A model generated the notes under the pieces. The model worked only from the letters and a program-made list of their open reading frames with translations. It did not search any database and was not told the DNA's origin. Of a DNA stretch of 49,229 nt, positions 1 to 11,301 are shown piece by piece. Position numbers and translations under genes: made by a program. This DNA comes from Phoronis australis. Its lineage: Eukaryota > Phoronida > Phoronidae. Numbering within the stretch: position 1 is the first letter of the stretch; each line of letters begins with the position of its first letter. The stretch lies in contig NMRA01000004.1 in NCBI GenBank assembly GCA_002633005.1, positions 1-49,229 on the forward strand. The letters run 5' to 3'.

Positions 1-589
1 TGTTGACTGCTGGAGGGAACTGGTTCTGCACTACTGAATGATTCTGTTGCTGGTTTGTCCATGATATTGCCAACTGTAGCCGTTGTGTGAAGAACGGATG
101 CAGACAAAGCAAGAAGATCTAACCCTTTGTTATGGTTTTCTATGGGCGGCTCTTGAAGACTCATGGCTGGTGCTGTTGGCAGCGGCGGTGGGTTGACATT
201 AGCCACACAGGCCTGCATGCTGGCCGTTTGAAATGCTTCCTGCAGCTGGGTAGCTTGTGCCTGTCTCTCAGGCTGGTTAGATATGATCCGACCCAGTCGG
301 ATATCCTCACTGGTACCTGTCTTACGTGCACTGATAGGCACATTGAAGACAGGCTGCATGTTGGCAACATTTTCATCAACCACCACCCTGGACAGATCCT
401 TGTCTACCAATGGCTGGTCCTGTACAATGACACGGCTGCCTCTGGAGAACTCCTCACACAGTCTCATGGCGTCGGGCACCTGCAGATAACTAGCCACTGT
501 CCACATGCCCCACACGTTGTTCTTGTCCAGTCGCAGAGCGCCTGTGTACATGAATTCTATGATGTTGCTGACGTCCGCCAGGCGAATTC
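1..589 (-). CDS. BTB gene, coding exon 4 (runs off the left edge)
   Basis: The acceptor is a T-run followed by TAG. The frame is open for 196 codons with no stop. It opens with the end of the BTB fold (ADVSNIIEFMYTGALRLD, then LQVPDAMRLCEEF) and continues as a Q/S/P-rich linker with no recognised domain. The plus-strand open frame at 132-593 is its shadow. Confidence 0.88.
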
Positions 590-3500
590 CTAAAAAAAAA
601 TAGTTAATTAGCATATTTAACACTCTGTGTTAAAGTTGTTATGTACCTACCATTTGGTATTAGAAGTCTTGTTTGAACTGGGGGGAAAACAGTACTGAAG
701 ACTGAAGTCGTGCGTAACATTACTCAGGCGTTTGCTATCATAACGCTATATAAACTACAAATTGTTTTACTTACTTTGTTTAAACAATGGAGTGCACAAT
801 GTCCTCTTTTTCCATTTTTTGCTCATTATTTTTTTGAATCTTTGATTTAATCGTATCAAGTGAATTCCTTGGATTTATTTGACGCAGTATTATATGTGGC
901 AATTTACAAATAGATACAAACTGGTAAAATATCTTCATGTAAGTAAAAAATTATAACACTGCTCTCCAAACTACTCGCTTCAACCTTCCTTATTAATGTT
1001 TTAAATATCAAATTTACATTTTGTACATACAGTAAATGAAACAATTTCGATGTTTCTGGTGGTTATTATTTTCTAAAACATACTCACCAGAAAGAACCTG
1101 TCTGTTTCCATGATGATAGTCAAATATGCCTTTGAAGAATTTGGATGCCCCATTCAGCACCAACTTATGAACTAGAAACTCCGATGTTGTACCTGAAACA
1201 ATGAAAAATTATAAACCCTTTGGACTTTGTCAACTATTGAAGTATATATATGCAGATTTACGAGCTTAGAATTTGGAATGTTGACAACATTTTTATTATT
1301 GCATATAAACTGAAACGAGGTATCATTTTGTACAAAAGGTGTACGGTGTGCTCCCATTCACAACCTTAAATAGGTCACAGTTTAAAGTTGATCTTCCCAT
1401 GAGAAACTAGGTTCTAAGCTCGTCGCATAGAGATCGGTAGATAGGCGTATCCATTGTTCGCTTTGTTTTTCTTTTTTACAATAAATATAATGGTAAGCAC
1501 CTATCAGTAACCGGCTGATGTGCGCCCACGGTACCATATTCGTGTGACCTGTATTGTTATACCCAACCAAGACCCAGCAAAGGAAAACAATGGTAGCGTC
1601 CTATGGGTGATAATCATGCAACGCTCTTACGCCCATCGCATAGATCTCGCAAGTTAAGCAATACTTTGCGACCACCATAAGACATCATTTGGCATGGGAA
1701 GTCATGTGCCCGAGGTTGCTACAGGACTTTAAAATTTGTGAATTCCAAGTGCAATGTGGATAACACAATCAGCAGAAAACAAAGAAACAAACATGAATTA
1801 AACTTATGTGATGTGTTTGGAGTACTCTGGAGTTCCGAATAGTAGTAGAGACAGCAATAATAGTATAGACTGGAAAATTTCACGATTTTAAATAATAGTA
1901 GAGACTCTAATAATAGTATAGACCCAACATTTTTGCCACTAGAAAAGTAGAATAATAGTATAGACCGGAAATTGTCGAAAAAAAATTAATAATAGTATAG
2001 AATGGAATAATGGTATAGACGGCAAATTTGTGGAAATTTAGACATAGTATAGACTGGAATAATAATATTGGTTACAAATTTAGGTAAAATCTAATAATGT
2101 TATAGAAGAGAATAATAATGCAAAACAGCAAATTCTTAGGAATAATGGTATAGACGGGAAATTTGTGGAAAATTAAAAATAATATAGACTGGAATAATAA
2201 CATTGATTACAAATTTGCGTAAAATGTAGTAACGGTAGATGGAAATAATAGGAAGTGCAAAATCTAATAATGATGTAGATGGGATTGGAATAATAATGCA
2301 AAGAAGCATATTCTGTCTGACTTACCACCGCTATAAGTAATTGTTTCAAAGAAAAACTTTTAAATTGAAAACTAGCATAGTTAAATTATTGCAGTGGTGT
2401 ATCCACCCATGCCATAACATAGTACAGTGAAGTGCAATAAAGTGTCATTGCTAAAACAAAGACCATTCGTTTATTCAATAACTTTAAATGGAAGTCTGTA
2501 TAGATGTGTTTCAAACAGTATGCATTATCATTTTACTCAAAAAAGAATGTGACATTCATACTAGGATGCCAATGTCGACTAAGTCCAAAAATTATAACAA
2601 GGAGGTAAAAATTTCAGCAGCAACGTCTAGTTTTCCACGAAGCCGACAGTATGAATAAGGACAATAAAGTGTGTTGGTAAAACGACTCGCATTTTTATCA
2701 TACATATTCCTGACAGTCGAACCTTTGTTTCTCTCAATCTCCTTGCACAACGTTCATAGTCAATACCCTCGGAATGATAGTCAGAATTCGACGTCAAAAA
2801 GTCGGTACATCCAAAATTTTACACGACCAGAAATTGAGATTTCTTGCAGAATTGCAAAACATTCGAGTCCACGACCACAACTACGTCCACCATTTTGAAT
2901 GTCTAATTAGGTATAATAAACAAACCGATTCACGTGCGCTTTTCCATTTATTTGGACGGGAAAGCAAGTAGAAATGAATTTCAATAGATATAGACTGGAT
3001 TGTCGAACGTTAGCAACTATGTCATTTTCAAGATTGTCACAGGTCCATTCTTCCTGTTCATAAAAACAATCTATTCTCAAGTTTGGAGCGAATTGTAACA
3101 ATGCTGATGTCCGATGTTGTCGGCAACTTGTTGGTACTTTGTCTTTGACTTGTTGATTCTAGGAACCTGGCTCCTAGATTGATTGAAAGGCTCGGCAATG
3201 TTCATTAACTGCACGGGTATTTGTGCTTCGTCGACTTGCCGCGTTATCACCACAGTCCGTATCTATAGCCGGATTATTTGTCGTACCAGCATCTGAATCA
3301 ATGTCTGTCTCTGGAACATCTCTCGGTTTGTAAAATAATCCTCGAATTCTTTAGGTCTTTGCGCGGCAGACGACATGATTAAGTATGTAGAATGCGCACG
3401 TCAATAATGACGAAAACCGCAGATGACACTGGCTGTGCAAAATCCTGGAATTACTCCCCTGGAAACCCAAACTTCGGGGACAGACACAGTGAAGACTTGG

Positions 3501-6500
3501 TACGGCTTGCCAGTTTTTCACAGGGTGCAATCATAAATATTGGATCACCCAAAGAAAATCGTCGAAAGCGTTTTTTTTTTCGTATTTACGTTGAGCTGGC
3601 AGTAGCACCGGTCTGTGTCACGGGGCGGGCGGAATATTGAAAAATGCATTTTTTGTGCATTAAATTCATCATTTCTGAAATTACTGATGGCCTATTTCTT
3701 TGAGCAGTCAGACGTTAATATTAAGAGAAGTGGTAATCATTTCATGCTTTTTAAATTTTGCCAACACTTTCTTAATTCTGACCGAACACGTCCAAAATAA
3801 CATTCTGGCCGTCCAACAGAAAGCCGTTGCGTAAACCGTTGCTTGGGAGTCCGATTATTTTACGCTTTGAAACGTACAGTTGTATATTTTGGCGAATAAA
3901 ATCTTTTAATGTGTATGACATGTGACTTCCGTGTGTAACGCGCAGTCGTATATAGCTCTTCTAAATTACGAATTCAGAACCTAGTGTCTCGTGGTCTAGA
4001 GGTTTAGAGCGAAGACACCACATTTTACGGCCAAGGTACGATACCTGGTGTCTATAGCTAAGTTTTGGAGTAACAAATTTGTAATGAATAAAACAAAAAT
4101 TGAGAACTTGCTGAAACAAATAATCGTGGAAAGTGGAAAAAAGTTAGAAAATTAATAAAAGTAGAGACCCGAATAAGCGTCGTATAGACCGGAAAACGAG
4201 TCTGAAAAAAATAATCGTATATACACGACTATTCGGAACTCGAGAGTACAGCTCTTAGTATAACAACACCATAAATATACAAATGTAATGAACGATTAGG
4301 CTTACTCAAATGCGTCTATGCCATGGCAAAAATCCTTATACAGTATTCTATTTCAGACGCCTATTCATTATTACTGTATTCGCCGTAATAATCGCCCAGG
4401 GCGCTTAGAAAAGTTCGTTTCAGGGGGGGCGCTTATTATAACCAAAGGCCGCTGAAACCCGGTCTCCGAAACGGGTGAAATCGGAAGCTAAGATTCATCA
4501 TATTTACACTCTGTGACGTATCTGTAATCTATGAAAGACTTTCTACAAAACCATGGTGCATTGCTATCAAACTTTGCTGCTAAATTACGATCATTTTACA
4601 GAAAATTGTGCTGAAGTCCCAGGGCGAAAACTCACTGACTGCCTGCCTTGCAATCGTTGATATGGCGACTTGAATGCTTGAATAAAAATAGTTTCAACTC
4701 AAGCAAATTACCTGAAATCCTCCTTAAGGTTTCCAAGTAGCGTCCCTCAGATTTTTAAGTTCCCGTGGAGTCGGGATCACGGCTGGTTTAAGTACAAATT
4801 TATGCTAATACATCGTGCAATCTACATGTATGATCGGCAACATGAGAAAAATGTCTGGACGAACACACATGTTGTTGTCACGTGACGTTTGTTCTTAAGT
4901 TGTCTGCGTTTTGAGTAAGTGAGCGTGTGCGTGTCACCAGAGTTCATTTGCCAGAGCAGATACCGTCTTTTGGCCAGAGCCACGCAATCTAACGAGCTAG
5001 ATGTGCATTGCATCTAAATAAATTTGCACAAGCAGTAGGCCTAAACCCGAGCGTGTTTCATTCAGCACTTGCCGGTCTCATGTGCTAAAAACGTTCGACA
5101 TTTGTCTCGGTAAGGCCACATTAGTCACCGTGTGGCTGGATGCGGCGTACGTGACTATCTGACACTTATTTTTTGGTGTAAGGGTGTGTAAACATTCACT
5201 GTCAGTGATCATTTTATCGGATATTTGGCTTAAAAACACCAATTATGGTTAATCAAACAATTCATCTTAAAAATAACGCAAACATTTTTTATAGTATTAG
5301 AAACTGTCGGAAATTAGTGCCAACATTCATTTCTTGCCGATGCTATACTACCCGTTTCATGAATGGATAGTTCCAGACTAATGTCTTTGATGACAGGTTC
5401 ATGTATGTAGTGCACGCTTCCTGGCCACGTGCTTTTAACACTGGCCAAGCTTTTTATTAGTCTTTGATTCGCGGTTTTCACGTGTAGGCGTACAAAGAAA
5501 TTAGGATTCCTGTTGAAAGCGGGAAATATCTACAAAGTAATCCTGTAGACAAGCACAATACTTCTGTTCTGAAAGGCCAGACCATTGGTCCTCGCCATAT
5601 CAGCAGAACTTTTGTGTTCGTTTTGAGGCATGCCGCCATGGCGGAAGTTTGAAGTGTATAGTCATGGCTAAATACCGACATAGCGGCGAGGCTTGTGGTC
5701 TACAAATTCTGCGCACAATGATTTTTTTCAGGACTGTCGGACATTATTGATAAGTTGGAAGACGTTACTGTAGAATTTTAGGACTAGGTAAGGCATTTTT
5801 TGCACGTACACGTTCATGGACTGGGCGCTTATTTTAGCAAAGTTTGAAAACGCGTGGGGGGCGCTTATAGGGGCATGGGCGGTTATTACGTCGAATACAG
5901 TAATATTAGGAAAACTGTTCTTTGATTTCTCAGTGACACAACAGGCAAAAAACTAGTACACAATCATTTGACAAACTTATGCCTAAGTGATTAAATCATG
6001 CTAGCTGTTAAAGTATTGCCAGGGGTATCTTGATACGCAAGTACAATAACAAAGTTCTCTTCAAAATGTCTTTAAAATAACTGTGCTCAATTCGGTGGCC
6101 TGCAGGTCACCAATGCGACTTCAGAGGTGACCAGAAAAAATCCCAAGCCACCGCGAAGTCGCCACAGCGACAGTTTTCCTAGACTTAATACCTTTAGTTC
6201 ACAATTACTCCACTTAGTTCATGAAATCAGTGCATTTGCAACCCTCAGCACACATGAAACACATGCTTAAATTACAACAGATGGAAGTTGGAATTGTAAA
6301 GATCGAACCATGAAACATGTGTCTCCAGTGTATGCAATCATCTGCATTCTTCGTCGGCAGGAGGGATTGAGTTAGAGATTGAATGGTGCATATTTTTACA
6401 GGATTTTTTAGTTGACGATTTTAACGTAAGTTTGGCGACCTCCAATTTCGTTTGGCGACCAAGATTTTCACCTGAGAAATACGTGTGCATTTCACAGCTG

Positions 6501-9500
6501 CTGTTTACCCCTGTATAGCTGTTCAATAATAAATTCATAACCCTAGTGCTTTGGGCTTTAAAAACTTAAGCATGCTCATCCAATCTTAAATATATGCTGA
6601 ATGAACTGGCAACTCAACCAACAGAGAAAATATACATGCTCCATTTTCAAATTCACAATTTTAGGGTTGGGCAACTACTATGAACTCTGAAGTGTTTTCC
6701 TCGTGTCAATAATGATTTCAATGTTCTTGTTGGTAATGGAAATATAATCTAATCACAGCAAGGAATACCACGAGATCAATTTTATGAGAATAAAAGACCT
6801 AATTTGACTTTCATTTTTAGCCAGCAAAACAAGTTTTAAATTTTATGTCGCAGTAAGATTGCATCGTCACAAAAACATACTCTAACTGAAGCACCAAGTT
6901 TATAATCTAGCAAATGTACTTAGCATGACAAATGGATGGCAAAATTCTCAGTCAAACGTTTGTTTCACTAACCATATGAACGTTGAACTAACTCACCATC
7001 TAAAGAAGACTCGACAGCTATGATGAAGTCACATCCAATATGTTGTTGATACATACGGTAGAAGGTATCCAGCATAGTGACAGCATGATCAGGGGACTTA
7101 ACCACGACACTGGCATCAGTGACAGGGGGATGACGGGGGGTTGGGTGGTGCATTGGCACACCAGTGTAAGCTGACTGCAAGTTCTGAAACAAGTGAATTA
7201 TGTGTTCCAGAGGTACCTCGTCAGTAATTAGTAAGTACCTACAGTGATTCTCCACTGATTTCACCCAAAAATAATAGCCAAAAATTGTCATTTTTAATTT
7301 TTCCATTTTCAAATGTTGATTACTTTACTGCAAATTTGGATGGAAAATTTATGAAAAGTTGTTTGATGACATCTACACAACAGAAATCATCCTAGTGTAA
7401 AAATTTCTCATTAATTTCTTTATTTTTGTGGATAAATTTGACAGAATAGAATTATTTCACTTGTCGGTCACCGAAAAGGTAAAGTTGGCAGTCATGCCCA
7501 TTAGGTAACACCTAACACCTACTCCTACAAATATAACGTATCACATTAACGAATACAGCTGATTATGAAATATCTGGTGAGATTTATGTCATGTCCCAGA
7601 TTCAGGTCACTGAATTTCAGTCTAAAAATTCATACTCTTGCTAAAAATGTTGTGAACAAACAATAATTTATCAGAAAAAGTCAAAGAGGGCAGTTTGTCA
7701 GCTCAGTCTATGCAATGGCACAATGATGACAGGTTTCAGCAAGATACATCTCTCTTTCTCAGTAGGAGAAAAAATCACCATGACAACGTGGCTCATGAGA
7801 CAAGTCAGTGACTGATGGAAGAGGGCTATTTTACATGCAGGTTTCAATGCTAACGAGTAAGATAACACACACTGGTGTTGGCTTGTAAATGCAATGAGGT
7901 GATCTTGGTGCATTTTAGCTAAGTAGAATGTTTTATGCAAAATAAAGTTCTGTTTTTGTCAGTCATTAAAACAATGCAAAAATAAGACCTGCATTTACTT
8001 TTCACATGTTCAGGCTAGTTGTGAGCTGAGAGTACACTTTGATGAAAGGTGGACTTAGGGTGCATGATTGAATTGTGGGGGTGATCTGGAAACATGATGG
8101 TAGTGAATGATGACAGCTGAGCAGAGGTTCTAACCAAAGACTGGACATGTGCAATGACATCAGGAGGAACCACTAGAAAGTAAACAGCAAATGAACTTGA
8201 GTCTACCTAGTACACGTAGTCGCAAGGTGGAGTTTTGTATGCAGTTGTCTTAACTTTGATAGAAATTTTAAGAAAGGTTGGATATGAACTGCATTAAAGT
8301 GAAAAAAGGACAAAAATTGGAATTTGGGAGTGTTGTATGATGCGACTTCCGGTGTAATGTACAGTCCGGTATTAAAATCCTTCAAAACCGCTTGCGAATT
8401 GCCTACTGGTTGATAAGTTTGGACACTCAGCTTACACGCAGCCGATAGCAGAGTCAAGTCTTGGTACTGGTAGATATTTCAATACTGGTAACAAAAATGA
8501 GACCCACAAAAACCTCGAGAGGTAGGCTTCCAAGTGGTGGAAGGAAAGGGTAACTGCCTTTGGTGGTGGTGGATACTGACCACAAGGACAGTGTCGCTGA
8601 GTACTAAGTCCAGGACACAGGGAGCAAATTCCAGGATGCTAAGGGTGTTGATAAGGTTTGCAACCAGGAAGCGTGCCTGTTCTGAGGAAGGAGTATTATA
8701 TCTGACTTATAGGTGTGACGCAGTTGAATAAAGCTTTTAAATCGTCTGCCAATGGGCACAATCAATACCACCACATGGACAATGCCTCTTAGCAAAACGG
8801 TTTGGATCCCTTATTTTCATGTTTATGGTACCTAATTTGATTCTCACTATTGGTAAATTTTTCGATATGAATCAGAAACACCTGCATGTGGATCTAAACA
8901 GTCTCTTTCCTATTGCTCACTAAGGTCAATTTCACAGTCCGGGGGAAACTGCAATACCAGACTAAGCTCTGTTCTCCTTGAGTACTTTCTGGATGCGCAT
9001 TATTTTAAATATATGATTTTTTTTCGTCCAATTAACAACAAAGAATTAAGAAAATTTGGAATTTTCAACGCTTCAGTTAGGGAGGACAATCAGAAATATG
9101 GTGCTCCATATTCGCCTCCATGTAAAACCCACATCGGTAAATTACCCGATTTCAGACTTCAAAGTAAACTATAAGACAATTTTGTGTTATAAATCATTAC
9201 CTTAGTCTTTATTTATAAGTTTGTAATCTTTTTGTCACGAATTATCGCTGATAAATCATTTTTTGTAAGCTTTTTTAGTGCACGATATTCCGCCATGCGC
9301 TCAACTTTCGAAAAAGTGCCTCTTGTTCCTCCTATCCAAAAGACCACTATACTCTCGATTACAAAAATGAAATTTGGACAGGATGTAGTTTAGATGTGTG
9401 CGCATCTTCTCAAGTTCTTTTCTCGAAGTCAAGGCAAGTTTCCATGGCGAGTTTTCGATCGTCCGGAAGGCCTAATTTTGATCGGTCGAAAGAGTGATGT

Positions 9501-10897
9501 TTTTGCAGTTAGGCAATATGTCCCCCCGATTTTTAGATGAAAAATTTATCACTCTTTTAATTGGTAATTATTTCGTTTTCAGAAATTCTGTCAAACTGCT
9601 GCACATTGGCACTTTTCAAACAGCAGTCGTTAGTTCACTAAGTCGCCGCATGTCAGCGCCACCAGTGGCTACGTTGAAGTTCAATGGCATCGCAACTTTA
9701 CCCTTCGAAATAAAGTTGTTACAAAGAGTTTTTGTTGTGTAAATGATGAAATCCTTCATGTTAAGAGTGGTTTGTTTTCCCAAATGATCTTCTGTCTACT
9801 TTATGGTGTTTTTTGCCATGATACGATCTAATAGTACATGGGTGGCACCACAGCACTGAAAAAAGTGGGGCGCTATAGCCTCCCCCGCCCAGCCCCCTGT
9901 CTGGCTATGATGTGCTGCCCATGTAGTAGCACTTAGGGGAAGATCCAGAATTTTTAGATAGGAGGGGGGCAGGGCAGAGTATTAAGTAGGATTTTACTCG
10001 TAAGATATTTGCATCCTCGAACCGGCAAACTGCCAAATGAAACCTGGGAGTGTTTTAAGGGGGGCATGGGCTGGCCCCCTTGCCCCCCTCCCCCAAATCC
10101 ACCAATGTTATCTTGTGGTTTGATGTGAAATTTCCTCTTAGCTCACATGTAGTTATTTCTAAGCTGATGTGGTGTCTTTGGTCTTTTCCTTTTATGCTGT
10201 GAAATCCATTGTTTTCATCAAACATGGGGTTGATGCGGCTGAGCCAGTGTTATGCTAACAACCCCCTTAAACAGCAACATCTCTGTAAATATCTATCTAA
10301 ATTTTATATAATACACACCACCATGTTTGTCTCAATGACACGAATCTTTTTATATGCAGCACATGTATATTCTTTTATTTTTTATGAAATTATATAAAAA
10401 GGCAGACATTTTACAAATAATTGTCGCGTTTACACGGCCATTTCCTCGGTAACCGCTCAACCAATTTTTCTGATTTTTGCACCATTTCATTTCTCACAAC
10501 AAGGGCTTTTCAAAAATGTATGACACATGGCCATGGGCATTGTAAAGAAAAATTAAAAAACGTCTTCCCTACTTCAGTATTAATTCAAAAAAGAAGAATT
10601 TGCAATGTTTCCACCATACTGTCTTTAAATGGCCAATTCATTTACTAATATTGGCATACACAGAACCCATCTGGCTATAGGCTAGGCCATACTGGTCAAC
10701 AGCTGAGCACCTGGGCTGGAGTACAGGGTGGTTGGTAAAATAAAATGCCAAAATGGATCATCCAAGATAAAAATATGGAACAATCAGGCAGACATTAAAA
10801 GACTGCAAAGGACATCTAAAACTCGTTGCCCATAACCTTAACTGCACATATTACCTGCAAGACATTGGAAGCTTCAATGATTGACGAATCCATTGCA
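1..10897 (-). CDS. BTB/POZ-domain protein, 5' part (partial gene)
   Basis: Four minus-strand exons join in one frame: 10855-10893 (start ATG 10893-10891), 6997-7183, 1088-1192 and 1-589. All junctions are GT/AG and the phases fit. The product so far is about 306 residues and remains open at the left edge. Residues ~48-155 form a BTB/POZ domain: a helix with MLDTFYRMYQQ, then the CDFIIAVESS strand, FLVHKLVLNGASKFFKGIF, and IIEFMYTGAL followed by the helix ending AMRLCEEF. BTB domains dimerise and often bind co-repressors or cullin-3. After the domain comes a polar linker rich in Q, S and P with no clear BACK domain, which fits a ZBTB-type transcription factor better than a Kelch-like adaptor. 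Zinc fingers, if any, lie beyond the window. Introns are 590-1087 (nothing recognised), 1193-6996 and 7184-10854 (repeat-rich, see separate entries). Confidence 0.85.
1088..1192 (-). CDS. BTB gene, coding exon 3
   Basis: The acceptor is TTTCAG and the donor TCTG|GTGAGT. It encodes residues 76-110, including FLVHKLVLNGASKFFKGIF, the BTB core helix-strand where an H-K-x-x-L motif is usual. Confidence 0.88.
1621..1730 (+). pseudogene. 5S-rRNA-like fragment
   Basis: The stretch follows the order of animal 5S rRNA: TACG-CCAT near the 5' end, then GATCTCGCAAGTTAAGCA (compare GATCTCGGAAGYTAAGCA), then TTGGCATGGGA (compare TTGGATGGGAGACC), then a GTGCC/GGTTGCTACAGG end (compare GGGTGCTGTAGG). About 25 bases of the 5' arm are missing and there are many changes. 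It is a decayed 5S copy or the head of a 5S-derived SINE (SINE3), inside a BTB-gene intron. Confidence 0.5.
1840..2290. repeat. Degenerate AATAATAGTATAGAC array
   Basis: More than ten imperfect copies of a motif around TAATAGTATAGAC-GGAAATTTG, spaced 20-50 bases apart, fill this AT-rich stretch. It looks like the subterminal repeat zone of the surrounding TIR element. Confidence 0.6.
3980..4060 (+). mobile_element. tRNA-derived SINE head (fragment)
   Basis: GTGGTCTAGAGGTTTAGAGC resembles a tRNA A box, and GGTACGATACC about 25 bases later resembles a B box (GGTTCGAATCC). The spacing is tRNA-like but the acceptor stem is not kept. It lies near the right end of the TIR element. Confidence 0.45.
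4372..5902. mobile_element. DNA element with TACTGTATTCG-CGTAATAA termini
   Basis: The left end TACTGTATTCGCCGTAATAA, continuing into CGCCCA, is matched in reverse complement at 5878-5902 with two changes in about 25 bases. Both ends also carry GGCGCTTAT motifs in opposite orientations (around 4400-4440 and 5824-5865). TA is the outermost shared dinucleotide and may be the target duplication. No transposase frame is recognised, so it is non-autonomous. Confidence 0.6.
6997..7183 (-). CDS. BTB gene, coding exon 2
   Basis: The acceptor TTTCAG lies just above 7183 and the donor is ATG|GTGAGT. The exon encodes residues 14-75 plus the first base of Gly76. It holds a proline/histidine-rich lead-in and the start of the BTB fold, with the hallmark CDFIIAVE strand. 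Confidence 0.85.
7320..9512. other. Intronic sequence, nothing recognised
   Basis: This part of the BTB intron 7184-10854 has only short open frames on both strands, no splice-supported exon, no tandem repeat and no TIR pair that I can see. Confidence 0.5.
9513..10570 (+). repeat. Left arm of a long inverted repeat
   Basis: About 1.06 kb matches 11397-12434 in reverse complement at an estimated 88-92% identity with small indels. Landmarks: AGTCGCCGCATGTCAGCGCC at left against its reverse complement near 12290, and the poly-G/C block near 10060-10095 against 11860-11892. The open frames inside are not homologous to anything I know. It lies within intron 1 of the BTB gene. Confidence 0.85.
10855..10897 (-). 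CDS. BTB gene, first coding exon
   Basis: Reading the minus strand, a pyrimidine-rich stretch ends in TGTCAG, followed by TGCA and ATG. The exon encodes 13 residues (MDSSIIEASNVLQ) and ends at CAG|GTAA in phase 0. Coding is 10893-10855, and the four bases 10897-10894 are leader. A good minus-strand donor (AAG|GTATGT, exon edge near 11063) upstream suggests a separate 5' UTR exon. This exon would be missed by ORF length alone. Confidence 0.7.
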
Positions 10898-11257
10898 CTG
10901 ACAAATAGTGATCCAAAAAAGAAAGAATTAGTGAAAAACCGCGGACATGTTGTATCTAAAGCTACTAAGTGATTGCTACGGTAGTTTCAAATATACTAAA
11001 ATATATTTTGTCTCGTTGTTATATTCAATAATAGCATGAACATATAGTTTATGACAACATACCTTGTGTTTATTATTTTCTAATACTGTAATAAAAGAAG
11101 TGAAGTAATATAAAATTACGAAGTTGTTATCCGAATCAAAAACATCGATTACACCATATCCGGTTGCAATCTTCAACACATGGCAGTCAAATTTCCGAAC
11201 TTTTTTTAAAATTTGTTGAAAGATACGTAAATTCAGTGAGGCCTATAGAGTCTTATC
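10898..11257. promoter_or_regulatory. Divergent promoter between the BTB gene and NMD3
   Basis: The two start codons (minus 10893, plus 11258) are only 364 bases apart, head to head, so one short region must serve both genes. It holds an ATATCCGGTTGC site at 11156-11167 whose reverse strand carries an ETS-type CCGGAT core, common in housekeeping bidirectional promoters. A minus-strand splice donor near 11063 suggests that a BTB leader exon takes up part of it. No TATA box stands out at a convincing place. Confidence 0.55.
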
Positions 11258-11301
11258 ATGGAGTTCGCTCACACGCCAACGGATTTAACGTCAGGAACAG
11301 T
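11258..11301 (+). CDS. NMD3: NMD3 exon 1
   Basis: ATG GAG TTC opens 14 codons plus two bases, ending at a near-perfect donor (ACAGT|GTAAGTATT). Its phase fits the next exon and gives an N-terminus of the right length ahead of the first CxxC, similar to the ME- start of vertebrate NMD3. It is separated from exon 2 by a 2.9 kb intron. Confidence 0.75.

Larger units (their letters stand above)
1822..4249. mobile_element. Non-autonomous DNA transposon with 22-bp TIRs and subterminal repeats
   Basis: The left end GTACTCTGGAGTTCCGAAT recurs in reverse complement at 4228-4249 with a single mismatch over 22 bases. If the terminal GTA is read partly as target, the element is flanked by a TA duplication, as in Tc1/mariner-like elements. 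Inside the left end, 1840-2290 is a degenerate array of AATAATAGTATAGAC-type motifs; related motifs (GTATAGACCGG) recur near the right end at 4160-4220. No transposase is visible. It lies in the BTB intron 1193-6996. Confidence 0.65.

Noticed and set aside
132-593. 153-codon plus-strand open frame
   Set aside because: It is the antisense shadow of BTB coding exon 4, which has splice sites and clear homology.
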